From NCBI GenBank assembly GCA_964023275.1, contig OZ029928.1:1178001-1242000 (forward strand): 64,000 bases of DNA, written 5' to 3'. The position numbers were made by a program, and so were the translations under genes. How positions within the stretch are numbered: position 1 is the stretch's first letter; each line of letters opens with the position of its first letter. The notes under the pieces are model-generated. The model searched no databases, was not told the origin of the DNA, and saw only the letters and a list, made by a program, of their open reading frames with translations. Below are positions 10,042 through 21,310 of the stretch, one piece after another. Origin of the DNA: Norana najaformis (Eukaryota > Annelida > Clitellata > Crassiclitellata > Hormogastridae).

Positions 10042-12662
10042 CTGGCCAACAGAAAAAATTTTTTTTCTTGTTGCCTTCGGTTTTAGACCTGTTCTTGGGG
10101 TAATTTTGGGCGCTGATTCAGAAAATGTCATTGGATTGAGTGCATCAGGTCTAGTTTCTCAGATATCGTCGATTTTGTAAAGAAAACCCAGTCCACTCTT
10201 TAAACGATGTCTTTGACAAAACTAAAATGTCATAATAAGCTTTATTTATGGCTAATTATAATTCTTGCTGATTCATATAATGCCTACATCCTTATAATGT
10301 AAAATCAGCATATCTTGCCGCGTGCTGAGATATTGCTGATTCAACGAAATAACTATTCCGTAGCCTACAGCTTACTCAGCACTAAATTCATGGCCTCATT
10401 TAGAATTTATTTGTGCTTATACAGCGTTTCATGGTTTCGAACTATGTAAATAGATTATGCTGAAGTCAGCATTTATAGCCTATATAAACCGCCTCCTGAA
10501 AGCTAGAGCAGCCGCAGTCGTCTTAGGGCATATTAAGAGTTGGTCGCAAGAACAATCTGTGAATGTGAGCATTAAATAACTACATGTTCTTACTATTTTT
10601 TAGGTTAGTCATTTAATTCCTCAGATGCGAACATCCTTAAGGTTGTGGCTACTTCCAGACGGAGCTGCATTAACCATCCAGACATATTCTGCTACATTTG
10701 TGAAGAATACACACTAAAAGCAAACAGGAAATCGATTTCTGAGTTTGTAAAAAGAGCATATGTAGGTTATTTTGGTGTCAAACTTGGAGATCAAGATAAG
10801 CAATGGGCTCCTAATACAGTATGCAAAACTTGTATTGAACAATTGCGCCACTGGACAATTGGAAAGAGAAGCTGCCTGAAATTTGGTGTACCGATGGTTT
10901 GGATGGAACAGATAAACCACTTCGACGACTGTTACTTTTGTATGGTTAATATCATAGGCATCAATCGAAATAATCGTCACAAGTTGTCTTACCCTGATAT
11001 ACCTTCAGCCAGTAGACCTGTTCCGCATTCGGATATTGTACCAGTTCCACCTTTTCGCGAACTACCTCAGCTCTCAGACGATGACACTTGCATGTCCAAT
11101 ATCGGACAAGATGACGAAAGTGAAGAAAGTGGGGGCAGTGACAGTGATTTCCAATCAACTTCACACAGTGAACGTTTTGACCAAAAAGAGTTGAGTGATC
11201 TGATCAGGGACTTAAATCTTTCCAAAGAGTCCTCTGAATTGCTTGCGTCCAGACTAAAGGAAAAGAATGCACTTCAGCCTGGAACGAAAATTACAATTTA
11301 TAGAAACAGAGAAAAGGATTTGCTGCCATTCTTTACAGAAGACAACAACCTAGTATTCTGTAATGACATCAGCAACTTATTGAAGAAAATTGGTCTGTCG
11401 GATTACAGCCCAGATGAGTGGCGTCTTTTTATCGACAGTTCAAAACGTAGTCTGAAATGTGTGCTTTTAAATAACGGCAACAAATTTGGTTCTATTCCAA
11501 TCGGTCACTCCACCAGGATGAAAGAAGAGTACAATGCCATCTCTTTAGTACTGGAAAAGATAAAATACAAAGAACATCAACGGGTAATTTGTGTAGACTT
11601 GAAGATGGTAAATTTCCTGCTTGGTCAACAAAGTGGCTACACAAAGTATCCCTGCTTTTTGTGTCTTTGGGACAGTAGAGCCAAGCATGAACATTGGACA
11701 AGAAAAGATTGGCCTTCGAGGAAAGACATGGTGGTTGGAGCTCAAAATGTAATCAAGGAATCTTTGTGGCACGAGATAGGATCATACTACCACCACTACA
11801 TATAAAGCTAGGCCTGATGAAACAATTTGTCAGGCTTTGAATGAAGAAGGTTCATGCTTCGAATACATAGTACACAAGTTACCAGGAATTACAATGGAAA
11901 AATTGAAGGCTGGAATCTTCGATGGTCCACAGATCAGGCAACTTATGAATGACCCACTTTTCATACCATCAATGAATGAAATCGAATCTTGTGCCTGGTC
12001 TTCCTTTGTTCTTGTAACTAAAAATTTTCTTGGCAACAAGAAGGCAGACAATTATGCACAACTAGTAGAGGATATGCTTCTTCATTTCAACAAGCTTGGC
12101 TGCAACATGAGCATTAAAGTCCATTATCTCCACAGTCACTTAGATCGCTTTCCAGAGAATCTTGGTGACTTCAGCGAAGAGCAAGGTGAAAGATTTCACC
12201 AAGACATCAAAACAATGGAAAATCGATATCAAGGAAGATGGGATGCACACATGATGGCAGACTATTGCTGGAATATTATGCGCGATTGTTCCGGCAGATG
12301 CCACACTCGGAAATCGTACAAAAGGAGCTTCTTCGGTGTCGAATGACTTGAAATTTTTATAACAAACTTGTTCTGTTTGGTATCATATAAGTACAGTTTC
12401 AGGTACTACCATTTTCTTTTAAGTATTTGTATTATTATGTTTATTTAGTGTATCACATAATAAATTGAGCACTACATAATTATAGCTATAGCCTTATGTT
12501 TTATGGGCGAGCAGAGGCAAGGACTGGTATATGGCATAATGTTCTATATCTCGAAAACTAGACCTGCTGGGAGAAAACTGGTGCCTTTTCTGGAATCAGC
12601 AGGTCAAATATACCCAGAAACAGTTCTAACATTTAAGGCAACAAATTATGTGTTGGCCAGTG
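10042..12662 (+). mobile_element. CACTG-terminal DNA transposon, copy 1 (decayed)
   Basis: About 2.62 kb, differing from the copy at 46197-48821 at only about 25 positions by eye. The right end is TGTTGGCCAGTG followed by TTA; the left end reads CTGGCCAACA preceded by TTA, so it has lost the terminal CA or shares it with the duplication. A 3-bp TWA-type target duplication (TTA) is consistent with copy 2 (TAA). It sits at the exact centre of a palindrome. Inner terminal-repeat blocks (TTGTTGCCT) lie about 30 bp inside each end. Confidence 0.8.
10645..12346 (+). pseudogene. Transposase-like ORF of copy 1, start codon lost and two frameshifts
   Basis: The counterpart of the intact 567-residue ORF at 46802. 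Three lesions are visible against that copy: the ATG is GTG at 10645; one G is missing at about 11766 (TTTGTGG for TTTGGTGG); and another G is missing at about 11833 (TCAGGC for TCAGGGC). The frame is therefore broken between 11.76 and 11.84 kb. The N-terminal cysteine pairs and the C-terminal HYLHSHLDRFPENLGDF block remain. Presumably a recently dead copy. Confidence 0.85.
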
Positions 12663-12779
12663 TTATAATTGGACCAACTATTCGGCCGAATACGAATAAT
12701 TATTCGTATTCGGCCGAATAGTGATAATCACCTATTCGGTACAGCCCTAATAATAAGGTTGGTATCCTACATGTATTAC

Positions 12780-12990
12780 ATATTTGTAGACAACCTGCAA
12801 CGGCATGCATGTATCTATATATGTATATATGCATGTATGTGTGCATGTATGTATATATGTGTACGAATGTATCATGTGTGCTTGTAAGTGTGTATGCGTG
12901 TATACATGTATATTCGTTTGTATGTATGCATATAATAATTATATAACACATTTATAATATATAGGTATGTAGATAGAAATATGTATGTAC
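12780..12990. repeat. TATG/CATG microsatellite
   Basis: Imperfect (TATG)n/(CATG)n tract. The open frames on both strands are repeat translations. The same tract with the same flanks recurs at about 56330-56500 in copy B, part of the segmental duplication (12750-14560 matches 56275-57905). Confidence 0.85.
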
Positions 12991-13329
12991 TGTTACGAAC
13001 TTGAAGTGAAGTCTGGTTCAGACAGTTCTTTCTGGTTCTCAAACAGTACAGACTGTTATCAACAAACTCTGGAGAAACTTCTTGTCAAAGCAAGTCCAAA
13101 ACCGCTTCTTGCTGTTCACCTAACATCCATTATCTCGAAACAGTCTTTTCAAACATTCATATAAATCAAACACTCCTGTTTATAATGTTCTAGCAATCGT
13201 CCAGAATTCCTCAATTCTAGCTAATTTGCTCAATTGCAGCATCTATAGTGCTGTTATTGTAATGCTTAAGATATCAAGCGATAGCGCACCAAAACTTAGC
13301 CGTAATTAGGTCAACATCCAGGTCTGTCT

Positions 13330-14372
13330 TTCTGTCATCGATTCATTATATGGTCCACAGACCTGCAACTACCACCACCGCTCTTTCCGACTGTTCGGCG
13401 GCTTATATACATCCTGTACACAGCAGACCTGACCCAGATCATCGCAGCCCTCGGATGTCGGGTTCATCAATATACTGATGACGTTCAGTTTTACAAGTCA
13501 TGTCATCCGTCAGAAGTACTTGCTTGTGTTTCCAAAATTCGACCAATTGTGCAACAAGTACAAATCTGGATGTCCTCAAATCTGCTGAGATTGAATCCTT
13601 CAAAGGTACATTTCATCTTACTGGACGCACGACATATAAGAGAAAAGTTGGAGAGGGACACAACAGCGCAGATACTCCCAGGCTGGGAATCACAACTTGT
13701 CATCCGGGACTGTGATGTGATTTTGGATTAAGGTTTATCTTCGCCCTTTCACTCAAAACTGAAAACATTCCTCTTTCACAGATCCTATCCTGACACCCCT
13801 TTTCCTCTTATCTCTCTGTCTGATCTCCAACCCCAAACATCAGCTCCCGTAGCTGCCACGCTGTCTCTCCGTCTGACCTTTGGATATTGACCTGGAACCG
13901 AAACCTTTTGCCTATCGATTTTGTTTTGACTGAGCGCATGTGAATAAGCTGGTCTCCGCGGCGCGCCTTTTGTTGGCCGCTGTTTTAATCTCGGATTTAC
14001 GATTACGACTACGAATAGTGGATCACGTTAACTCTACCTGCAAGTCCTTATTTAATCAACTCCGCAGAATCTATCGCATGATGAATGATCGCATGCTGCC
14101 GCTGTGATCCGGCTGAACTATTGCAATGCTGTTCTCGCAGTCTGACTTTTCGAATTCGCCAGCTTCGCTGGGCGTGGCCAACATGCCAAAATTCTCGTAT
14201 GTTCAAACTACATGCGAGAGGAACTGCACTGGCTTCTGGCTGAGGATATAACTACATTCAATATCCTCCGATTCAGAGCATCGGTGGATGTTTCGGCCCA
14301 GGAATATATTAGGAAACTGTGTGTTCCTTTATCGCGTAGCCGGGTCGACAAAGCTGCGCTCTGCAGCGCGTG
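13330..14372 (+). pseudogene. CR1/L2-like RT fragment in the duplicated segment (copy A)
   Basis: The plus strand reads a YTDDVQFYKSC motif C (usually YADD) near 13475, then IWMSSNLLRLNPSKVHFILL (RT motif D region) at about 13560-13620, then NSTCKSLFNQLRRIYRMMN near 14035 and RNCTGFWLRI-type sequence near 14220. Stops and frameshifts separate the blocks. A near copy lies at 56880-57692, so the insertion predates the A/B duplication. Confidence 0.75.
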
Positions 14373-14589
14373 AAGACTTACAGTATTGGTTCCGCATTGT
14401 TCTTTCTCTTTTATTGGACCCTCGTCACGAAACAGTCTTCCTCTAGAAATTAGAACTTTGCCGCCACAAATAGCACAGATATTTCAGGTTATCTTTAAAC
14501 GCACCTTATTGATCTGTTAGATAGCTGTGCCCGAGCGCTTTGTGATTTTTGATATACTATTACAAATGGTCAGATACATATATTGTTGC

Positions 14590-14975
14590 GCGTTTGTCTA
14601 GAGATATTAATAAACACCCGCAGCAGTTAAAATGCCATATATTTATAAGCGAAAAAGCAGACTCACGTTTACACAGAACGATCACAGCGGTCCAACGAAC
14701 ATCAGAAATTCAACAAAACCCAGCGTCCACTTCACACGAACAGGTCATCGACGGCGGAAGACAGAATCAACTTCAAAAGTTTCCACGTTACAACGACATC
14801 AAAGAACATCTCCTGAGTCCGGCCCCTCAAAACAACAAAACGGCCAACAGGGTCAAAACCAAAAACCGGACTGAATTTAATTCATACTCGCGCCTATTTA
14901 TAGGCTGCGGTTCTCGCCCGAAATGGAACACTCCTATTCTAGCTTATGTTGCAGGTGGCACCTGCAACATACCCC
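14590..14975 (+). repeat. Dispersed repeat, copy 2, ending in a perfect palindrome
   Basis: Partner of 2091-2400 in the opposite orientation. It contains a TATA-like box (CTATTTATAGG near 14893) and ends with a 27-nt perfect palindrome at 14945-14971 (arms TATGTTGCAGGTG around one base). It may be the promoter-bearing end of an LTR or foldback element. No coding domain is seen. Confidence 0.55.
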
Positions 14976-15497
14976 CCACCAGAAAATGAGGGAACCGGTA
15001 AGGTTACCGAAAAAGACAAACCTTAACTAATACAACCGCTATACAAGATCACCCTGATTACAAGTCACTGTACAACAATTTAGGTAAATACATCACGAAA
15101 AGTTCCACTATTACATGGCTATATAACATACCTGACTCTGGAATGTTCAATATGAAAATAAAGGCACAACTATATGCTGTCAAAGAGTTACCTATCAGAA
15201 GCTGTATGTTCATAAAACGCAATAACATATTGTTTACGCAAGGTCCAGTTCGACGATTGATCAGAAATTTTTACAAGACAAAAAACAAATGCATGCACAA
15301 CCATAAGCGAAAGAAAATTCACGAGAACAACAGCCAAATATGCAACCCTAAGGACAACAAGAGTTCAAAAATATTTTTCTAGTCGATACCTTATAGATAT
15401 ACACACTACGATAACGTTACCACAAAAAGAATCGGTTTTAAACATCGACCTTTATTACCTAACCTTGGAGCATGCACAATATTCAACAACCAAACGA
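14976..15497. other. No gene seen
   Basis: Sequence between the repeat and the Pumilio-like pseudogene. The minus strand carries AATAAA at 15451-15456, about 45 nt past the pseudogene stop and so in position to have been its poly(A) signal. Nothing else is recognised. Confidence 0.5.
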
Positions 15498-15750
15498 TCA
15501 TTGCAAAGTGTTGGCGGAAACTACGCCAATCGGACCAAGTTTCGCGGTGCTCTTCCTGTAGAACCTTTCCAGATTGGCGAGAATGTGCCTCCCACCGGCG
15601 TACCGACGGAGAATTGCACTGTGCGGCCGGATCTTCTGTAGGAGAAGTTTTCTCTGTGGCGGATCAGCGAGATCGATCAATTTTTGGACCTCGTAGCTGC
15701 CATACTGATCATTCATCATCGTATAGAGGGCGCTCTGCGGTCCATCGTTC
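15498..15750 (-). pseudogene. Pumilio homology domain, repeat 8 and C-terminus
   Basis: The minus strand encodes a clear PUF/Pumilio C-terminal end: [20 protein letters not shown], then [20 protein letters not shown], then [20 protein letters not shown] and a stop. PUF proteins bind 3' UTRs through eight helical repeats. In repeat 8 the usual NYVVQ recognition helix reads SYEVQ, so the RNA-contact position is changed. The upstream half of the gene lies at 19960-20760, separated by an LTR element inserted exactly in the codons between repeats 7 and 8. No introns are seen within the domain, suggesting a retrocopy. Confidence 0.85.
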
Positions 15751-16705
15751 TATGGTAGTGTTTATTTCTTGCACCACCAGTTTCACGTCCGGATCGCAGT
15801 GTGCGATTTTCAATCTTTTAGTTGTGATTGTCTTTTCTCACACGAATACATTATAGTCTGTTGCAACGCGAGCGAGATTCGGAGCAAGGACTTAGTCTGC
15901 GACGAACTTTTAGATTACTCTACCCATAACGATTACTGTAGCACCAGAAGACGCTAGTCTATCTTCTCTACATTCTGCTACGACCTTTCTGCATGACGTC
16001 TGAACTTGACTGCTCCTCGATGTACTGCCCTCTTTGACGAGACTCACATGCAGTTCTCCCAGTCTGCACCTTCATCTTGGTCGAACGGCCGAGCAGTCCT
16101 CCTCTTCTGGTCTTCTCTGCGGATTGACTGACTGACCGCTCTGACTGCTGACCGCTCTTTGTGTGCAGTCTGCGAGCTCTTTTCTACCTGAATCTTCTGA
16201 ACTCTGGGCGCATTCCTTCTGGGCCGGTCAGTACCCAAGACCCGAGCTGACATCAGCTGTCGTGTGCCTTTTGGTTCTGATTCTCCGAAGTCAATTGTAT
16301 AGCTGTGGACGTCCATCTGGCTATCAGTGGACCTCTCGTGCTTAGCTGCAAAGCCCCCTGATGTACCTGGAGATTGCTTGCTACCTGTGGATTGCTCAGC
16401 TTACCCCAGCGGAATCCTTTTGACTAAGCTACACTCCTGTTGCATTCCATAGCTCACCTGCATTGCTACCAACAATAGCCCTTCCACACAGTGTAACTTG
16501 CGGCCCGTCCGTTTCTAAGAATCTGACCTCTGTAGCTTAGGGCTACTGGCTAGCTGTGTTGCTGCTCTGAACTAAGGTCCTAATAAATCATTCGCCTCAC
16601 TGCCTACGCACTGGCCAGCAACGACTACTGAGTAAGTCTGGTAATCTACTGACGACTACTACTACTTTACTTACTTACACATATACCTGAACTAGCTCGG
16701 TTATA
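15751..16705 (-). repeat. 3' LTR (element orientation) of the 15.8-20.0 kb element
   Basis: 955 bp, nearly identical to 19090-19959 from about 15910 to the end. The first ~160 bp differ from the other LTR (different sequence between TGGTAGTGTTTA and TTTTAGATTACTC), accounting for the length difference. A minus-strand open frame (16044-16316) is preserved in both LTRs. Confidence 0.8.
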
Positions 16706-18632
16706 TCCCCTCCTGGTCTGAAAAATGCGAACGTCCCGTTCGACTTCGATAGCGCTCTAGGGTTATGCATTAAAACTAATGGGGCATAATGATATGCAGA
16801 TGAGAATATGCGATAATAGTTACGGATGAAATGAGAATGAAAGGCATCCAGATTGTCCTAAAGATTCGCTGAAGTTGCTAGCTTGCTCCCGGGAAAGAAA
16901 GTGTCTAAGTGTTCAATTAGTCTCATTACGTTATGCGAGTCCTAAGTCCTAATATAAGTTCTACACATTAAACACAAATAAGGTATGATGAAAAGATCAG
17001 AGGGAATCAGTTTTGAGGACGACATTGTTCTTTGATCAGAGTTCTGAATGTGTCCTTGACGAGTTTCTGATCTGTTATGACCCATGGCTGAGATGATAAC
17101 GCTGTGCTTGTGTTACTTGACAGCGTCGAAAGCGAAGACGGTTGATTGCCTTGTGTTCTCAGCTCGTTCGGTCATTCCATCATAACGTTACATAAAATAT
17201 ATCGGAAAAATACACAAATATAGTTGCATGCACTAACAGAAATATAATTTTAATCTAACGTGAAAGTTAAACACAAATCGAAAAGCAAAAATTATAAAAG
17301 TTATAATATAACTGAAAAGCTGAATGATCTTTGCACTTGGATCTCGATCTTAAGTGAGGATTCAATCTCTTTTTGGGTTCAAATCTGTACTTGTCTGACT
17401 GGATGATTTTCCGAAAAATACTTGAGCTGCTTACATTACTGACTTTTGCTGACATGCGACTGCGACAGATCTTCCTTACTGCATTACTTTTCTTGGCTTA
17501 TGCAACTGAGGCCTATAATAATCTGATCTTAGCGTAACCTTGCTGATGCATACTATGTGCATTTTAGATCTGGCACGATCTTTTACTCTTATCACGAACT
17601 ATCTGACTTACTTACGATTGCTGCTCTGTTATGCTACATGAGTGACTCGTAAAAAATATAAAATAATAATTCACATAAACTCGTAAGAAAACGCTCAGCG
17701 TGCGTGTAGGCACGGGCTTAACTTGACTCTGCGTGTGACTGCGCACGAATTCAACTTCATTCATCATATCTCCGCAGTGAGGGAATTTACACGTCCTGCG
17801 ATTGCGCTATATATAAATCTGACGTCACTCACATTACTTTACACTGGTACAGACTTCGTGTTCAATCAGACGTATGACATTTGCAAATATACCGTGATCA
17901 GAATCAACATTGCACATGAACTTTCAGCGTGCAGATCTTTAAAGTCTGCTTAAAATTGTAATGCGTTGTTATTAACTCACAAGTAGGCCTATCGCTTATG
18001 ATACGGTTAAATCGAGTTGCAATCAAGATTAAGCAGTTCTTAAATGATGCGTTATGATTATAATTATCCAATCTAATGAATACTGAACTGTTTTTTCATT
18101 AGAAGTCAGCCTTAAATGATCTTCTGGGAAGAGAAATGAGATTTCTGTGCGTAAACTGATGCACCCAATAATTGCAAAATGCGGACTGCTTTTTTACAGT
18201 GTAGAAAATCCTCATTTAAAAGCGAAAGCGTAATATGATATTCTTAGCCTTCACATAATAAGTACAAGCAACTAAAATTATGTATAAGCTACGCCAATTG
18301 TAGGTCTAATGTTAAAAACTCATATTAAGAAGCACTTCGTTAAAAAATTACTGCTATTATGTACATTACAAGACTGAGATGACAGGACTACGCGACTGAC
18401 TTGCTGCTGGTAATTGTTTGGCTTGCTTGGTTACGTTACAAAATTGTTGTTCGAAACTTGCTTAGTTACGATTCGAAAGTTGCGAAATTAACATGTAGTT
18501 GATGAAAAGCGAATATGACAAAAATGATATAGCGCTACGTAGCTACGTGATAGTGAATGATTTCATGAATGAATATGATTATTATATGGCTTCATAGGTT
18601 ACCCTTATATTGCCATTGAATGTTGTATGGTC

Positions 18633-19088
18633 TCAGCGATGACTCGTTGGAACAGGCGACTTGACTGCAAGACGATCATGGCCTTTGATGTCCTGCAAGG
18701 CAGTGTCTGTTCCTTGGATTGAAGAATTGGATGAGTTTGGTGAGGCAAGAGTCGGGATTGCGCGTCCGGACATCTTGAATCGGCTATCTGGCTGGTACGG
18801 ATGAATGATGATTGAATGTCGATCGTTGGGCAGTTGAGCGAAAGGTGGATTTTCGCAGGCGAAAGGAGATCGGAAGACGTGGTGGTTATCATGATGTCGA
18901 TCTTCCCGGAACGATGGTTGAAAGTAATCGGTTATAGGTGGAAAATGAAAAGTTTCGTCGGACTTTAATGTCGGCTTTGAGGCTCCGTTGACTTCTCGCG
19001 TTGACGTAGGGAACGTGTTGCCTATATCGGTGTAGGCGTTTGCTCGCTGCGAGAGGACAAAGGGGAACGAACCAGGTTCTGCCACCAA
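18633..19088 (-). pseudogene. Gag-like leader ORF of the LTR element
   Basis: A 151-residue minus-strand open frame starts immediately after the 5' LTR and the primer-site-like sequence, where gag normally begins. It is rich in S, P, T, H and R, with no zinc knuckle or capsid motif that I can name. It ends without joining a pol frame, so most of gag-pol appears deleted. Assigned by position only. Confidence 0.4.
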
Positions 19089-19089
19089 C

Positions 19090-19959
19090 TATGGTAGTGT
19101 TTAAATTCTGTCGGTCATGATGAATATTCTCATCTAGATTGCACTGCAGAGCTAGCGACTTTAGTCTATACGACAAGCTTTTAGATTACTCTACCCATAA
19201 CCATTACTGTAGCGCCAGAAGACGCTAGTCTATCTTCTCTACATTCTGCTACGACCTTTCTGCATGACGTCTGAACTCCGACTGCTTCTCGATGTACTGC
19301 TCTCTCTGACGAGACTCACATGCAGTTCTCCCAGTCTGCACCTTCATCTTGGTCGAACGGCCGAGCAGTCCCTTCTGTTCTGGTCTTCTCTGCGGATTGA
19401 CTGACTGATCCCTGTGTGCAGTCTGCGAGCTCTTTTCTACCTGAATCCTCTGAACTCTGGGCGCATTCCTTCTGGGCCGGTCAGTACCCAAGACCCGAGC
19501 TGACATCAGCTGTCGTGTGCCTTTTGGTTCTGATTCTCCGAAGTCAATTGTATAGCTGTGGACATCCATCTGGCTATCACGTGGACCTCTCGTGCTTAGC
19601 TGCAAAGCCCCCTGATGTACCTGGAGATTGCTTGCTACCTGTGGATTGCTCAGCTTACCCCAGCGGAATCCTTTTGACTAAGCTACACTCCTGCTGCATT
19701 CCATAGCTCACCTGCATTGCTACCAACAATAGCCCTTCCACACAGTGTAACTTGCGGCCCGTCCGTTTCTAAGAATCTGACCTCTGTAGCTTAGGGCTAC
19801 TGGCTAGCTGTGTTGCTGCTCTGAACTAAGGTCCTAATAAGTCATTCGCCTCACTGCCTACGCACTGGCCAGCAACGACTACTGAGTAAGTCTGGTAATC
19901 TACTGACGACTACTACTACTTTACTTACTTACACATATACCTGAACTAGCTCGGTTATA
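19090..19959 (-). repeat. 5' LTR (element orientation) of the 15.8-20.0 kb element
   Basis: 870 bp direct repeat of 15751-16705. The two LTRs differ by a few substitutions and small indels in the shared part plus one replaced block, so the insertion is not brand new. It is flanked on the outer side by GTTC. Confidence 0.8.
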
Positions 19960-20760
19960 GTTCGTCGTGCATATTTCTTCGATCATCCTCGTTCTGTGAG
20001 CTCGTGATAAATGGGACACGCACTTCTCGACAACATGGCTTGCAAAATTGTCCATTGCAAGCGCCAAGACGTGGGCGCTCACCATCCTTGCCAGCGTCCA
20101 CCTTTGATCTTGCGATGCAAGAACTTCTGGATCACATAGTTACCAACCCCGTCCGTCATGAGGCTGTGTGCAGACAGCAGAATCTCGCGGAAGATCATTG
20201 ACTTCTCAACGACTGTCGCATGCTTCAGTTTTTCCTGTATGAACTTCGATCCTTTCCGATCTCGAGAAAATTCGACAAAATGACTTTCCAGGTCCTTGAG
20301 TTGTAACCCTGGAATTCGGTTGCCACGGAGGTCCTCCAATAGCCGGCTCCGTCCGGCTACTCTCTTTGACAAGCCGTCCTTTTGCCTTGTACATTGAAAC
20401 GAGATGCCCCAAAGAGGGCAACACTGTTTCCAGCACCAGCTGCCGAACTGCAGAACCCTGCCTCGTCACCTGGTGTCGCGGAATACCATCGATCTCCTGA
20501 GACGAGATCGGGTCATGGAAGAGGAGTTGAAGAGTCAGACAGTGTGTGTGTCAGCGTTTTGGGTTCAGCCGACAGGGTACCCATTGTCCCAGTTGACATG
20601 CTGGGACCATAGCACTGACCGAAGTCAGCCGCCTTTGGCAGCTGCTTATCTTGCTGCTGTTGACGACCACCACTTCCAAAGATCCTCTGGCCGATAGAAG
20701 AGCTCACAGGCTTGAATTTGTTTCTCCAAAAACACACACGTATTCCATTAACATTTGCCC
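19960..20760 (-). pseudogene. Pumilio homology domain, N-terminal flank, repeats 1-2 fused to repeat 7
   Basis: On the minus strand, about 20350-20120 encodes SRLLEDLRGNRIPGLQLKDL, then VEFSRDRKGSKFIQEKLKHA, then SLMTDGVGNYVIQKF (PUF repeats 1 and 2). About 20085-19963 encodes AHVLALAMDNFASHVVEKCV and MIEEICTTN, the signature of repeat 7, which continues into repeat 8 at 15750. Repeats 3-6 are absent: a deletion joins repeat 2 to repeat 7 out of frame near 20100. Upstream (20760-20400) are broken frames with a QQQQ tract and S/T-rich text like the low-complexity N-terminal region of Pumilio proteins. Frameshifts and the internal loss make it a pseudogene. Confidence 0.8.
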
Positions 20761-21149
20761 ACAATGTATGCTCCTCAGGGAGAAATTTGACATCGCTAGC
20801 CACTTTATACAAAGGCGCTAAATAATTATCAGTCCGCGGCAAATGCATTACTAGACACACAATCAGATATATTAACAGACTGTTCATAGGATGATTTCGT
20901 CAGAACATTTTTGTTAGTTGATTTACATGAAGCAGCGGTTAAAATATTCTGCGTCTGAGTGTTGTGAACACCTGGCTGTACCTTATCTGGATAAACTGCT
21001 GTCTGCGCTCTGGTAACCACCGCACCATCCTTCCGTTCTTCTAGCCTACCTGCCCCCGCGTGCCACCCCGCAACAATATATATATATTTCACCGTTGTTA
21101 TGTAACACTGCTTTGGGTGAAGTCTCTTCTAGCTTCTCAGAAATGGGCT

Positions 21150-21310
21150 ATTATCTTGTCGTCGTTTAATATCGTGGGCCGTGCTCTGCCATTGTTGCGT
21201 TCATTCCTCTCTGGGCGCAACGAGACAGTGGTTTTTGATATTTCTCGGTCTGACTGGTCCTTGGTTACTTTCGGTCTTCCACAAGGTTCTTTCGTCCAGG
21301 CAAGAGAACG
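21150..21310 (+). pseudogene. RT motif fragment, CR1/L2-like
   Basis: The plus strand reads LPLLRSFLSGRNETVVFD followed by SLVTFGLPQGSF, corresponding to W..SYL.GR...V and the motif B FG.PQGS of CR1/L2-group reverse transcriptases. Only about 50 codons are recognisable. The minus-strand open frame across it is a shadow. Confidence 0.6.

Larger units (their letters stand above)
9995..12745. repeat. Palindromic repeat split by the CACTG transposon
   Basis: The left flank (about 9998-10041) and right flank (about 12663-12725) are inverted copies of each other, sharing TAATTGGACCAACTATTC and TTCGGCCGAATACGAAT. Joined without the transposon they form a long near-perfect palindrome built from TATTCGGCCGAATA units. 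A diverged related unit (TTTGGCCGAATATTAG) sits near 9767. It is probably a small foldback or MITE-type element; its own ends were not defined. Confidence 0.65.
15751..19959 (-). mobile_element. LTR retrotransposon, internally deleted, inserted in the Pumilio-like pseudogene
   Basis: Two direct repeats (15751-16705 and 19090-19959) flank about 2.4 kb of mostly noncoding sequence, with the 4-bp target duplication GTTC at 15747-15750 and 19960-19963. On the minus strand the 5' LTR is followed by TTGGTGGCAGAACC (primer-binding-site style), and the 3' LTR is preceded by the purine tract AGGAGGGGA, fixing the orientation. No RT, integrase or protease was found, only a short gag-like frame. LTR ends read TATAACC...CCATA in element orientation rather than TG...CA. 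Confidence 0.8.

Noticed and set aside
12669-12951. Small ORFs rich in Y, I, C, M and H
   Set aside because: Translations of TATG/CATG microsatellite; the same happens at 55570-56476.
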